From a virus, in the IMG/VR virus record IMGVR_UViG_3300042549_001746, positions 1 to 39,299 of that record: a stretch of 39,299 nt of DNA; one strand, written 5' to 3'. Within the stretch, counting starts at the first letter, position 1. Each line of letters opens with the position of its first letter. Position numbers and translations under genes: made by a program. Positions 7,192 to 16,124 of the stretch are shown in pieces. The notes under the pieces were generated by a model. It was not told the origin of the DNA and ran no database searches. It saw only the letters and a list, made by a program, of their open reading frames with translations.

Positions 7192-8466
7192 TTAGATTAA
7201 GCCTTGTGCTCGGCTTCTTGATGCTAGGCGCCCAGCACCCCCACTGAAGCGACCAATCTCTTCGCCAATCAGTGACTGTTCTTGCTGTATTGCTCTTGCC
7301 TTCTTCTTGAGTTTAGATTCTTCAAGGAGAGCCTGAGCATCTGCAGTTTCTACATCTTGACCAGTACGCATTTCAAGGAACTTCTCATATGTAGGAAGAG
7401 CCTGAGCGATAGTTGTGTAGCCTGCCTGTGCCTGGGCTTGTGTAACTCCAAGACCTTGAAGTTCTGTTGCGGTAGCAAGGCTTGTCTTTAGATTCTGAGC
7501 AAGTGCTGCACCACCAATCTCCGCTGCAGCAACCTTCTTCTGAAGGACTGGCAACTGAGTCTTAGGGTCAAGGATTGCAGCAAGGATGTCGCCATCTGAT
7601 ACTGCAGAGTAAAATGTTTGGAATGCCTTCTTGACCTCAGGCAAAGCCTGGAGTCGAGCATAGGCTAGGTTCATACGGTCTGTCACATCTACCGCATCCA
7701 TACGATTACCAATAAGTGTTGCATAGTAGTCGCGGTTTGCTAGAGATGTAGCACCGTATGCTGTGAAAACCTTCTTGTATTCGTCCTCAGCCTTGAGGTA
7801 TGTTGCATCATCAAGGGTAGGAAGTCCTGCTTCTTTTAGTTTAACGTTACCAGCAAAACGCTTATTGTACTCAGCGTTGTAGCGTGTGTCATTCTTAAGA
7901 AGTGTAAGGAGTTGCTCGCTTGAAATCTCTGGGTATTCGCTACGAATCTTGGCGATAGTAGCAGCCATACCCTCTAGTCCATATGAAGTTAATGTTCTTG
8001 CAAGGATTGCATCACTTGCTGCATCGAATGCTGATACTTCTTTAGGTGCCTTGACTGGACCGCCAACGGTCTCAGATGAACCATCACTATAGAAAAGAGT
8101 TACGCTTCCATCTGGATTGACTCTGCGGTTAGTAATAGTTTTACCAGTTGCTGGCGCTGGTGGAGGTGTAGCACCAGGTACGTTCTGACCAGTAATGTAG
8201 TTAGGTGTAACTGTTCCTGTCTGGGTCGATACACCAGGAACTCCTTGACCAGTAATGTAATTAGGAGTAGGAGTAGGTGCATATCCAGCAGGAGCGCCAC
8301 CAATGGTTACTGTTGGCTGCATAGTTGTTGCTGGTCGATAGCCAGCAGGAGCGCCACCGATAGTTACTGTTGGTTGCAAACCAGTCCTAGTAGCAGCAAC
8401 CTGTGCCGCAATCTCTGCTGCGCTTAACTTCTTTCCTGAACCACCAGATTCTGCAAGTCTCGCCAT
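7192..8466 (-). CDS. Internal virion protein candidate with N-terminal repeats (424 aa)
   Basis: The first 100 residues contain two copies of TVTIGGAPAGY and two of PNYITGQ(G/N)VPG in Pro/Thr-rich sequence, followed by a small beta segment (VTLFYSDGSSETVGG). Residues ~145-424 are almost wholly helical, ending in a basic Arg/Ser tail. A flexible repeat tail followed by a helical body suits an ejected internal protein. The gene lies in a three-gene block (1814, 393, 424 aa) between the portal/protease and scaffold genes. No enzymatic motif seen. Confidence 0.65.
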   Translation of the reverse strand: MARLAESGGSGKKLSAAEIAAQVAATRTGLQPTVTIGGAPAGYRPATTMQPTVTIGGAPAGYAPTPTPNYITGQGVPGVSTQTGTVTPNYITGQNVPGATPPPAPATGKTITNRRVNPDGSVTLFYSDGSSETVGGPVKAPKEVSAFDAASDAILARTLTSYGLEGMAATIAKIRSEYPEISSEQLLTLLKNDTRYNAEYNKRFAGNVKLKEAGLPTLDDATYLKAEDEYKKVFTAYGATSLANRDYYATLIGNRMDAVDVTDRMNLAYARLQALPEVKKAFQTFYSAVSDGDILAAILDPKTQLPVLQKKVAAAEIGGAALAQNLKTSLATATELQGLGVTQAQAQAGYTTIAQALPTYEKFLEMRTGQDVETADAQALLEESKLKKKARAIQQEQSLIGEEIGRFSGGAGRLASRSRAQGLI

Positions 8467-8468
8467 TA

Positions 8469-9650
8469 TTACATCACTCCAAAGTTGCGTAGTACAGTCC
8501 TAGTGTCGTTAAGAACTTGGCTTTTGAATGTATCGCTTCCAAGATACTCGCTGCTTTTATACTCAGCACTCTTATATTCATTTACATTCTTGAATGTTCC
8601 ATCAGGATTAGTAACATCTGTCATATCTTGTGTCTTAATTTGGTCTTCAGGAACACCGCGAATCTGCGAACGAAGGGTGATGTATGGCTGCAAACGTGCA
8701 CGCACAGTCTGACCTGGCTTAAGACCTTCTGCTAACTTACCCCACTGTAGGGCTGCAGAACGGTTAATGTCATCTTGAACAGTATCCCAAGCCTCAGGGC
8801 TACGGAGAGATTTACCTGCTAGGTTGTATACAGTTCTATTGCTAACTGGTATTCCGTTCTCATCGTACTGTGCACGAATCTCACGGACTCTCTTACCCAA
8901 TTGACCTTCATCTAACTTCTCTGTAGCGGTCATATCGCCTGCAAGGGCGCTAGATGTTAGAGCAGATAGGCGCTTATTAGCGACAGACATAATAATATCT
9001 TCGCGTTCCTGGGCGGTCATACCACCCTTAACCTTCTTCTCTCTAGCATTGAGAGCCTCTTGGTATGCTTTAACCTCAGCCTTTGTTGGCTTTTCATTGA
9101 ATACATTGAGGAAGAAATCATTTAGATTTGACTTAGCCTCAGTAGTATCTGTAAGGATAGGTCCTGTTGACTCTTGCTTATAGCCACCAGACTTAAGGTA
9201 TGAGGCTACCTTTGAATCTTTCTTAGCCAAATCAAGTACAGCATTGACGTCGCCAATACCTCTTTGCTCACCTACTGCTACCAGTTTAAGTACAGCAGTA
9301 AAGTCTTCAGGTGTGACCATACCATCAAAGGTAGGTGCAAAGTTCTTTGGATAAAGACCAGCGTTAAACATTCTCTTCTGGAATGCAATACGGTCCTTAG
9401 GTGGTAAGTTCTTAATATAAGACTGCTCGTACCCTGGCTTATAGATTGTTCCAGTTATAGGCTGACCAGTTATTGGGTCTTGACCACGTGATACGCCAGT
9501 AATTATCTTGCTCTTAGAACCACTTGTACCAGTTGATTGTCCTGCAATTAAGGCAAGTTCTTCTTGTGCTCTAGCAGATAATGTTGCACCTGAGCCTGAC
9601 TTAGTAGGACCAGGAGATGGACTAGGATTAGGAGTTGGTCCCGTTGTCAT
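8469..9650 (-). CDS. Internal virion protein candidate (393 aa)
   Basis: A low-complexity Pro/Ser/Gly N-terminus (TPNPSPSPGP) precedes a helical body. Residues ~90-115 contain FQKRMFNAGLYPKNF and FDGMVTPEDF, which resembles the short helical repeat of peptidoglycan-binding modules, though I would not assign one. The start is coupled to the stop of the 1814-aa gene as TAATG. It is likely packaged or ejected with its two neighbours. Function inferred from context only. Confidence 0.6.
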   Translation of the reverse strand: MTTGPTPNPSPSPGPTKSGSGATLSARAQEELALIAGQSTGTSGSKSKIITGVSRGQDPITGQPITGTIYKPGYEQSYIKNLPPKDRIAFQKRMFNAGLYPKNFAPTFDGMVTPEDFTAVLKLVAVGEQRGIGDVNAVLDLAKKDSKVASYLKSGGYKQESTGPILTDTTEAKSNLNDFFLNVFNEKPTKAEVKAYQEALNAREKKVKGGMTAQEREDIIMSVANKRLSALTSSALAGDMTATEKLDEGQLGKRVREIRAQYDENGIPVSNRTVYNLAGKSLRSPEAWDTVQDDINRSAALQWGKLAEGLKPGQTVRARLQPYITLRSQIRGVPEDQIKTQDMTDVTNPDGTFKNVNEYKSAEYKSSEYLGSDTFKSQVLNDTRTVLRNFGVM

Positions 9651-12600
9651 TATTTACCTTCCAATTCGCTTGCGAAAAATGCATAGAACATCTTCTGGAA
9701 ATCTGGGTTTGCTTCGATAACCCACTCTGCTTGCGCTGCAAGCCAGTCACGCATTGCTTGTTCTGACCGAGCACCAGTAAACTTCTTCTTACCTAGGTTA
9801 TTAAGTGCTGCCTGGCGTAGAGCCATATAGTCACGTAGCGCTACTATTGAAGGTAGGTCCACGAAGCGCTCATCTTGGGCAAGGTCTTCAAGTTGATTAA
9901 TAATTCGACCACGCTTGTTAGGGTCAAACTCAACTACTGGACCACCACCCATAGAATCCTTGAGTGTCTGAAGTGCTTCTGAATATTGATTCTTGTCCAG
10001 TTCGCCTGCATCTACTCGTGTCATTAGTGCGTCACGAACGGCATAGAATCGCTGATTGTTAACCTTATCGAGAATCTGCTTAGGCGATAACTTCTTCTTT
10101 GTATCGTGGATAAGATTCCACTGGTACATTTCTGTAGATAGTCCGCCACCTGGCATCACGTATCCCCATACATCCTTGTATCTAGATGCAACATCTGGGT
10201 TAGATACCACAAAGTTATATGAATCCCAGTTAGATGGACCATTGCCAGCACTTGCTGTAATGAGTGCAAATGCCTGAGATGCACCGTATAGGTTCAAGAA
10301 GTCATACCAACTCTTGTTCCAGTCACCATCATTGTTCTGATAGATAGTCTGGAAGTCCTCGTATAGTGCAGTCTGAAGAGTTGTATCCCCATCTTGGTCC
10401 TTAGCAAGACCCTGTTGTAGCAAAGCCATAGGCGATACAAGACCGATAACACCACGCATAATAGATTCCCAGCGAGAGAATGTATCTGTATCACGTACCA
10501 AGCGTGCTTGGTCTTCAGCGTTATCTAGGTTGTAGTTACCACCTGATGCTAGGTAGTTCATTACTGGCTTAAAGTTAGAAGCATATGTCTGCTCCATACC
10601 AGTAACTCCACCGATAATCTTATTCCAGTTACCAGGTAGAATTGCTGTCTGCAATCCACCACTGAAGTCTGCACGTCCGAATGGGAATAACCACTTCTGG
10701 ATACCCATTGGCATATTGTCAATAAAGTTATTATTGAATGTGCTAAGTGCGCTTAGTGGCAGGGTTACACCAGGACCAATACCTGGAAGCAGGGTACCTG
10801 CACCGAATGCAAAGTTAAATGACATAGGGTTAGCAGAGAATGCTATAGGTGCACCTGAATAGTTAGCACCCGTCATAGTCTTAGCCAACTTAGCCATCAC
10901 TGTTCCAGCGAATGGTACAAAGAACTGTCGTTGCCCAGAGTCAGGGTTGGTAAAGAAGAATCCCTGGTTAGGGTCGTAGTAATCTTCTGCATCTGTCATC
11001 AAGTAAATGGATGAAGACTGTGGGTTTTGTGTCCACTGAAGAGCCTTGACAGCCTTATAGACAGTGCCTACGTTTTCTGTACCTAGTTCACTCCACTTTC
11101 GTATTGTGTTCTCCCAGGCTGCACCGAATGGTGCAATCAAACGTAGTTGATGGAAGATAAGTCGCTTCTCTTGTGCGTTATAGAACAGACCCTTTACCTG
11201 ATTGCGTGCATATGTATCAGCATATGCGTGTGCGTCCTCAAGTGACATAGGACCCTTGCCATCTGCTGACTTAAATGCACTCCATACTGGGTGCTTTTGA
11301 CCAATAGGCTTGCCTGCACGTTGCAATGGAGTAAGTGAACTCTGTGCGACTTCCTGAAGTTTAGCCTTAGCGTTAGAGTCTAGAGCCATTGCTATACGAT
11401 TGATAGCATCCCAGTAAGACTGGCGGTACTCTGGACCAAAAGTAGAATTCTTTTCTAATTCTGTAGCCTTGTCAAAGAACCATTCTACGAAACTGCGCTT
11501 GTCCATACCAGATTCGACATATGCCAAATTCTTAGATGGAACATTTACTAGGACATCATCCCATCGTCCAGCAGTTGAAAATGTGTCTCGCAAGTTACGG
11601 GCAAAAGTTGCCTGTGCATCAAGCAGTGCTTTCTTTCCAGAGCGCATTTGCTTTGAGTTGGTTACTGAGTTAATAGCCTCATCGTTTGGGCGTGGGATTC
11701 TAAACTCTGCGTTACCAACGGATGTCTTGCCACGTGCCACAAGTTCCATAAGTGACTTATTACCACCTGTGGCTTCTGTGATTCTAGCAAGAAGTGATAT
11801 ATCTTCACCATTTGGGTTCTTGCCAGAGTAGAGATAATTCTTAAGACCCTCAGGAGTCTTGATAAACGCCTTGAACTTATCTGGTGTTGACTCAGCAAAA
11901 GCGTCTAAGTCCTTACGTCCACCACCATAGAGGAAGTAATCGACTACAGCATCCTGACGGAACTGACCTTTGGCTACTGCTGCCTTGATTTGAGGTGTAT
12001 CAAACCCTGCAACAACACGAGCAAACATATCTGAGTTAAGCATACGTAACTGATTTGCTATGCCATCGAAGAAGCGCTTGTGACCAAAGCCAACTGCGCC
12101 GACATTCTTGAACTGCAAGACCTTAAAGTCGCGTTCGTCGAACGCTCCGCCTCTGCCAGAGTTCATCATATCTACATATGAGTTCTTTGCTCTTTGACCA
12201 AGGCTTTCATCCAAGATGTCTAGTGCGTCATCACCAGTTGAGAATGCTTCGTCAAAAACTGTGTGGCGATAGGTGTCGAACTGGCGAAGTACTTTACGCC
12301 AAGACTTACCCTCATCGCGCCCAAGCCACATAGCCAAAGCCATACCTGGGTTATTAAAGAATGAAATGTGTCCAGTTGCTGTAACACGAATCTGCTCTTC
12401 TGCAATGTTACGGATGATATATGCTGGACGAACCAACATTATCTTCTTCCAGAAGTTACCGATAAGCAAGTCACCGATTTCTTCACCCTTGGAAAGGGTC
12501 TTATACTTAGAAAGACTATTTGTTAAACGCAGAAGTTCTGTTACTGGTGGGAAGTATACGGTTGAGTTTAGCAACTCAGATGAAAGGTGTGGTCCAGGAA

Positions 12601-15094
12601 GGACAACGCTTTCACCCTTTAGGTTCATATACTTAAGTTCTGCTCCAGCAATGTGGCGCTTAGCCCAGTAGGATGACATCTGCTCTGCTGATGACTCGAA
12701 TGCTGTGGTGTACTTCTTGAAAGCATCCTGCATATGTGGAGGGATGTTGTCAGCGTACTGATTAAACACAGCCTTCATCAATTTAACTGATGATGCGTAG
12801 CCTGCAACTGCGTGAGTCGAGGCATTTGCTATCTCATCAATAAGTTCATCAAGAACATTCTTGTTCAACTTAGCGGCTACGCCGAAATCTTCTACAGAAC
12901 GGAGAAGTTCCTCTCTGTCGTGTACGTTTACAATGGAGCCAGCCTTAACCTTGGTCTGATAACCACGCTTAAACGGCTTAGCGATGAGGCTGTATTGTCC
13001 CTTAAAGCCTGCGTTAACGCCTTCAAATAATGCAGCAACCTTACCGTGGTCTTCCATACGAGACTGAACACGTGCACCTACACCCTGTAGGGTGCGAACT
13101 GCTGGCATTGCAAACTTTGTACGCTCTGCTGCTTTGATTCCAGCACGCTCTAAAATGCCAGGCTTAAATACGCCAGCCTGAATTTCACCCTTAAGCAGAT
13201 ATGGTGCTAGTGCGTCAACAACGTCATCTGGAGTAGTCGCATCAGCCAAAGCCCTTGCCACATCGTGGGTAATGCGACCATCAGCCTTACGCCAAATCTG
13301 CTTCCAGTCTGTCATTTCTACAAGTCTGTCAACAGCAACTGTGCCATTACCATTAGTCAAGAACTCTGCAATAGATTGATATGCGAATTCTGGACGCTCA
13401 AGAGTCTGGTTTATATTAGCAAGACGTTGGACTTCAATCTCCCAAGCCTTACGCTTGTCCTTAAGACTTAAGGTAGCATCAGAAAGTTTTTCAGAAAGAG
13501 TACGCTCTGCCTTCTTAGCCTTGGCAGTATCCTTCATAGCACGAGCACGTGCTGCTTCCATTATGCGCTGAGTGCGCTCACGTTCTGCAACCTGCTTGAT
13601 AGAGAACTTTTCTGCCTCTGATGCTTCCTTAACAAAAGCAATCGACTTCTTTTCAAGTTCTTTTGCTGCAGCAATAGCCTCAGGGGTTACTGGTGTCTCA
13701 GGAACAAGAGCCCTTGCTCCAGCAAGTTTATCCTCAAGTGCTTTGATTGAAGCCTGTAGGTTATCAAGGTCATCTGCTGTATACATAGGTATACGACCTG
13801 CTGCTACTGCTTCAGAAATTTCTAACTTAATCTGTTCTAATTGCTTAGTCTGCTTAGCAAGAGCATTCTGTGTACGCTCAACAACCCTAGGAGCCTTAGA
13901 TGCTTCTTCAAGAGCCTTGCGTGCTTCTGTAGCAGCGGTTGCTTTCTCACTTAACTGAGCCTTAGATGCAGATATTTCGTCAAGTCTAGCCTGTGCAACA
14001 CGTACACTAACAGCAGACTTAATTGCATCTTGAGACTTACCAGTTGCAGCAGCGCGGGCATCTGCAGCAGCACGGGCTGCACTCTCAACATCAAACTTTT
14101 TTAGTTCTTCTGATTGCTTGAGGATTGCCTTTGACGCAATAAGGGCTTGCGCTTCTTGTTCTTCAATCTTTGTGAGACGGTCCATAGTCTCGGCTGCAGC
14201 CTTAAGAGCACCTGATGCTTGCTGTTGTTCTGCAAGTTTACGAAGTTGCTTAATTTGCTGCGCTCTAGCAATACCTGGGTCAAGAAGGAATGAGCCAGCA
14301 ATATCTGCTGCTAAGGCAATGTTTGCACCAGCAACTGTTTCTGGATTTCCAAGCGTAAAAAGATTAGAGAATGTATCGCCAAATGCGGTACGTGGTCGGT
14401 ATCCAAGTATCTTGCCATCTGAATTCTTAATAGCAATCTTGGCTGCGCCCAATGAAGCCTGACGAGCAGCGTGTCCAATTCCCATTTCTTCTGATGCAAA
14501 GAATCCTTCACCCATTTGGATGTCTGGAAACTTTTTCTTTTTAGCATCAGTAATAGACTTGGTAATTACCTGACCATACTGAGTTTGGTTAAAGGTGCTT
14601 TCTGCTATCTGACCTTGTTCTTCGCCACCAATAAATGGGTTGATTCCAAGTCCAGCGGTAACGCCAGATACAACGCCACGCTTTCTTACTTGCTCAAGAG
14701 TGGTTCGATAGGTAGCGTCAACAAATTGTGGGATTGCGCTAAGTACTGTTACAGCACCACGAACACCAAACTTAATTGCTTGCCAAGCCTGACCACGAGC
14801 AGTGTCCTTGAACTTTTGAGTCTCACGTTGAATTGCAACATCTTTTTGGTTAGCAAGACGCTCTTCACGAGTGGCAGCATCAATGTTAGCAATGCTAGAT
14901 GCAACACCAGACTTAGCATCCACACCAAGTTGAGATAGTGATTTGAGAACACCAGGAGAAGAAATATTTCCCTGTGCGTTCTTCTTAATCAACTCAGCCT
15001 GATAAGGGTTAACTGATGCTGCGGCAGCATAAATTGCTTCAGCATCAATTTGAGCCTGTGTAAGTATATTAGAAAGTTTTTTTGGGTCAGCCAC
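9650..15094 (-). CDS. Giant internal virion / ejection protein (1814 aa)
   Basis: The largest gene of the genome, starting at GTG overlapping the previous stop (TAGTG). Residues ~280-560 are Ala/Lys/Glu-rich long helices or coiled coil. The remaining ~1200 residues are mixed helical with aromatic and glycine patches (around 1400-1450) that could be membrane-active. No tail-tube, sheath or frameshifted tail-chaperone genes exist nearby, so a T7 gp16-like ejection protein fits better than a tape measure. A tape-measure role cannot be excluded. No transglycosylase motif was recognised. Confidence 0.6.
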   Translation of the reverse strand: MADPKKLSNILTQAQIDAEAIYAAAASVNPYQAELIKKNAQGNISSPGVLKSLSQLGVDAKSGVASSIANIDAATREERLANQKDVAIQRETQKFKDTARGQAWQAIKFGVRGAVTVLSAIPQFVDATYRTTLEQVRKRGVVSGVTAGLGINPFIGGEEQGQIAESTFNQTQYGQVITKSITDAKKKKFPDIQMGEGFFASEEMGIGHAARQASLGAAKIAIKNSDGKILGYRPRTAFGDTFSNLFTLGNPETVAGANIALAADIAGSFLLDPGIARAQQIKQLRKLAEQQQASGALKAAAETMDRLTKIEEQEAQALIASKAILKQSEELKKFDVESAARAAADARAAATGKSQDAIKSAVSVRVAQARLDEISASKAQLSEKATAATEARKALEEASKAPRVVERTQNALAKQTKQLEQIKLEISEAVAAGRIPMYTADDLDNLQASIKALEDKLAGARALVPETPVTPEAIAAAKELEKKSIAFVKEASEAEKFSIKQVAERERTQRIMEAARARAMKDTAKAKKAERTLSEKLSDATLSLKDKRKAWEIEVQRLANINQTLERPEFAYQSIAEFLTNGNGTVAVDRLVEMTDWKQIWRKADGRITHDVARALADATTPDDVVDALAPYLLKGEIQAGVFKPGILERAGIKAAERTKFAMPAVRTLQGVGARVQSRMEDHGKVAALFEGVNAGFKGQYSLIAKPFKRGYQTKVKAGSIVNVHDREELLRSVEDFGVAAKLNKNVLDELIDEIANASTHAVAGYASSVKLMKAVFNQYADNIPPHMQDAFKKYTTAFESSAEQMSSYWAKRHIAGAELKYMNLKGESVVLPGPHLSSELLNSTVYFPPVTELLRLTNSLSKYKTLSKGEEIGDLLIGNFWKKIMLVRPAYIIRNIAEEQIRVTATGHISFFNNPGMALAMWLGRDEGKSWRKVLRQFDTYRHTVFDEAFSTGDDALDILDESLGQRAKNSYVDMMNSGRGGAFDERDFKVLQFKNVGAVGFGHKRFFDGIANQLRMLNSDMFARVVAGFDTPQIKAAVAKGQFRQDAVVDYFLYGGGRKDLDAFAESTPDKFKAFIKTPEGLKNYLYSGKNPNGEDISLLARITEATGGNKSLMELVARGKTSVGNAEFRIPRPNDEAINSVTNSKQMRSGKKALLDAQATFARNLRDTFSTAGRWDDVLVNVPSKNLAYVESGMDKRSFVEWFFDKATELEKNSTFGPEYRQSYWDAINRIAMALDSNAKAKLQEVAQSSLTPLQRAGKPIGQKHPVWSAFKSADGKGPMSLEDAHAYADTYARNQVKGLFYNAQEKRLIFHQLRLIAPFGAAWENTIRKWSELGTENVGTVYKAVKALQWTQNPQSSSIYLMTDAEDYYDPNQGFFFTNPDSGQRQFFVPFAGTVMAKLAKTMTGANYSGAPIAFSANPMSFNFAFGAGTLLPGIGPGVTLPLSALSTFNNNFIDNMPMGIQKWLFPFGRADFSGGLQTAILPGNWNKIIGGVTGMEQTYASNFKPVMNYLASGGNYNLDNAEDQARLVRDTDTFSRWESIMRGVIGLVSPMALLQQGLAKDQDGDTTLQTALYEDFQTIYQNNDGDWNKSWYDFLNLYGASQAFALITASAGNGPSNWDSYNFVVSNPDVASRYKDVWGYVMPGGGLSTEMYQWNLIHDTKKKLSPKQILDKVNNQRFYAVRDALMTRVDAGELDKNQYSEALQTLKDSMGGGPVVEFDPNKRGRIINQLEDLAQDERFVDLPSIVALRDYMALRQAALNNLGKKKFTGARSEQAMRDWLAAQAEWVIEANPDFQKMFYAFFASELEGK

Positions 15095-15558
15095 TACTGC
15101 ACCATCTGCTGCTCTTCAAAGTCCATTGTTTCTACAATGGCACGAAGGTCTTCGTTGCGTGGGTCTTGCTGGTACATAGCACGAATAATTTGACGTGATG
15201 GGTCTTGTGACTGCGCTAAACCTTGAGGTAGTGGGTTTACTTCAGTTCCTGCACCATCACCGAATGGCATACCGTAAGTAATTGGGCGGTCAGGGTTATC
15301 TGATGGCGCAGTAATTGGAGTTACTTCAGGTAATGAGATTCCTGCTACGCCTTGAGTTGCTGCAGGTTGCTGTCCCATAGCAAGTCCTGAATTAGCAGCC
15401 TCATTGACTGCCTTGTTCTGACCATATGCAAAGCCTGTGTAGTCGATGTTTGGAACGCCGTCGGCTGAACCTGCACCACCGATTGCTGATACACCAGTGT
15501 TGTTTTGTGGAGCAAGAGGACGATTTCCGCCTCTGTTCTCTTGTGGTGCAGTAGTCAT
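15094..15558 (-). CDS. Gly/Asn/Pro-rich virion-region protein (154 aa)
   Basis: A 154-residue protein, disordered in its first ~110 residues (Asn, Gly, Ala, Pro, Gln) and with an acidic helical C-terminus (IIRAMYQQDPRNEDLRAIVETMDFEEQQMVQ). It lies between the proteasome-like gene and the 1814-aa gene and is coupled to the latter. A disordered protein next to a protease could be a co-scaffold, protease partner or cleavage substrate. No family recognised. Confidence 0.7.
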   Translation of the reverse strand: MTTAPQENRGGNRPLAPQNNTGVSAIGGAGSADGVPNIDYTGFAYGQNKAVNEAANSGLAMGQQPAATQGVAGISLPEVTPITAPSDNPDRPITYGMPFGDGAGTEVNPLPQGLAQSQDPSRQIIRAMYQQDPRNEDLRAIVETMDFEEQQMVQ

Positions 15559-15567
15559 TGTGGCTCC

Positions 15568-16110
15568 CTACTTAGAATGCTTAAATTGTGTTTTGGATAG
15601 ATATGGACCAGCGGTAAACGCTGTAAGTTTAGATGCAATCTCCATTGCTTCGTAAGCATCGGCTCCTGCGTGCAATGCGCCTAGTGCAAACGGTGCACCA
15701 GAACCTGCTCCGTAAACTCCGCTAATGTTTTTACAAACTGACAACTCATCATCAATGTCGAATATCTCACCGCATACTGCGATTAGAAACTGAAATCTTT
15801 GCTCAGTCTTAGCCTCATCAAAGTTAAATCCATTTGATGATAAACACTTACGTAGCGAAGGCATTGCCTTAGATACCATAAAGTGAAATAAATCTTTCTT
15901 GTCAGTCTTGGTTGCGACTGGTGGCTCCCAAATATGTTGGGCTACATCGCAAGGTAGTACCTCGCCTGCGCCTGCAATTAAGAAACCATTACGTGCTGAA
16001 ATCTTTTTAACATTTGGATGAGTGTAGATATACCCAGCATCATCTGTGGTTCTACTATCAGCAACCAGGACACAACTGTCGTCGTATTCAATACCAATCA
16101 GTGTTGTCAT
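15568..16110 (-). CDS. Proteasome/HslV-like Ntn hydrolase, candidate prohead protease (180 aa)
   Basis: The N-terminus MTTLIGIEYDDSCVLVADSR aligns with HslV and proteasome beta subunits. Removal of Met would expose Thr (residue 2) as nucleophile. D18 and R20 match Asp17 and Arg19 of the proteasome. NVKKI (33-37) matches the HslV segment holding catalytic Lys33, and GAGSGAPFALGA (134-145) matches the Gly/Ser loop near Ser129. There is no propeptide, as in HslV. No ATPase partner is encoded. It lies immediately after portal, the usual place of a capsid maturation protease, and no other protease is visible. The family assignment is strong; the capsid role is inference. Confidence 0.85.
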   Translation of the reverse strand: MTTLIGIEYDDSCVLVADSRTTDDAGYIYTHPNVKKISARNGFLIAGAGEVLPCDVAQHIWEPPVATKTDKKDLFHFMVSKAMPSLRKCLSSNGFNFDEAKTEQRFQFLIAVCGEIFDIDDELSVCKNISGVYGAGSGAPFALGALHAGADAYEAMEIASKLTAFTAGPYLSKTQFKHSK

Positions 16111-16124
16111 TGTCCCCTACTTTG

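Noticed and set aside
9650-15094. Tape-measure protein of a long tail
   Set aside because: No major tail protein, tail chaperone frameshift pair, sheath or baseplate genes are visible, so an internal ejection protein is preferred, though not proven.
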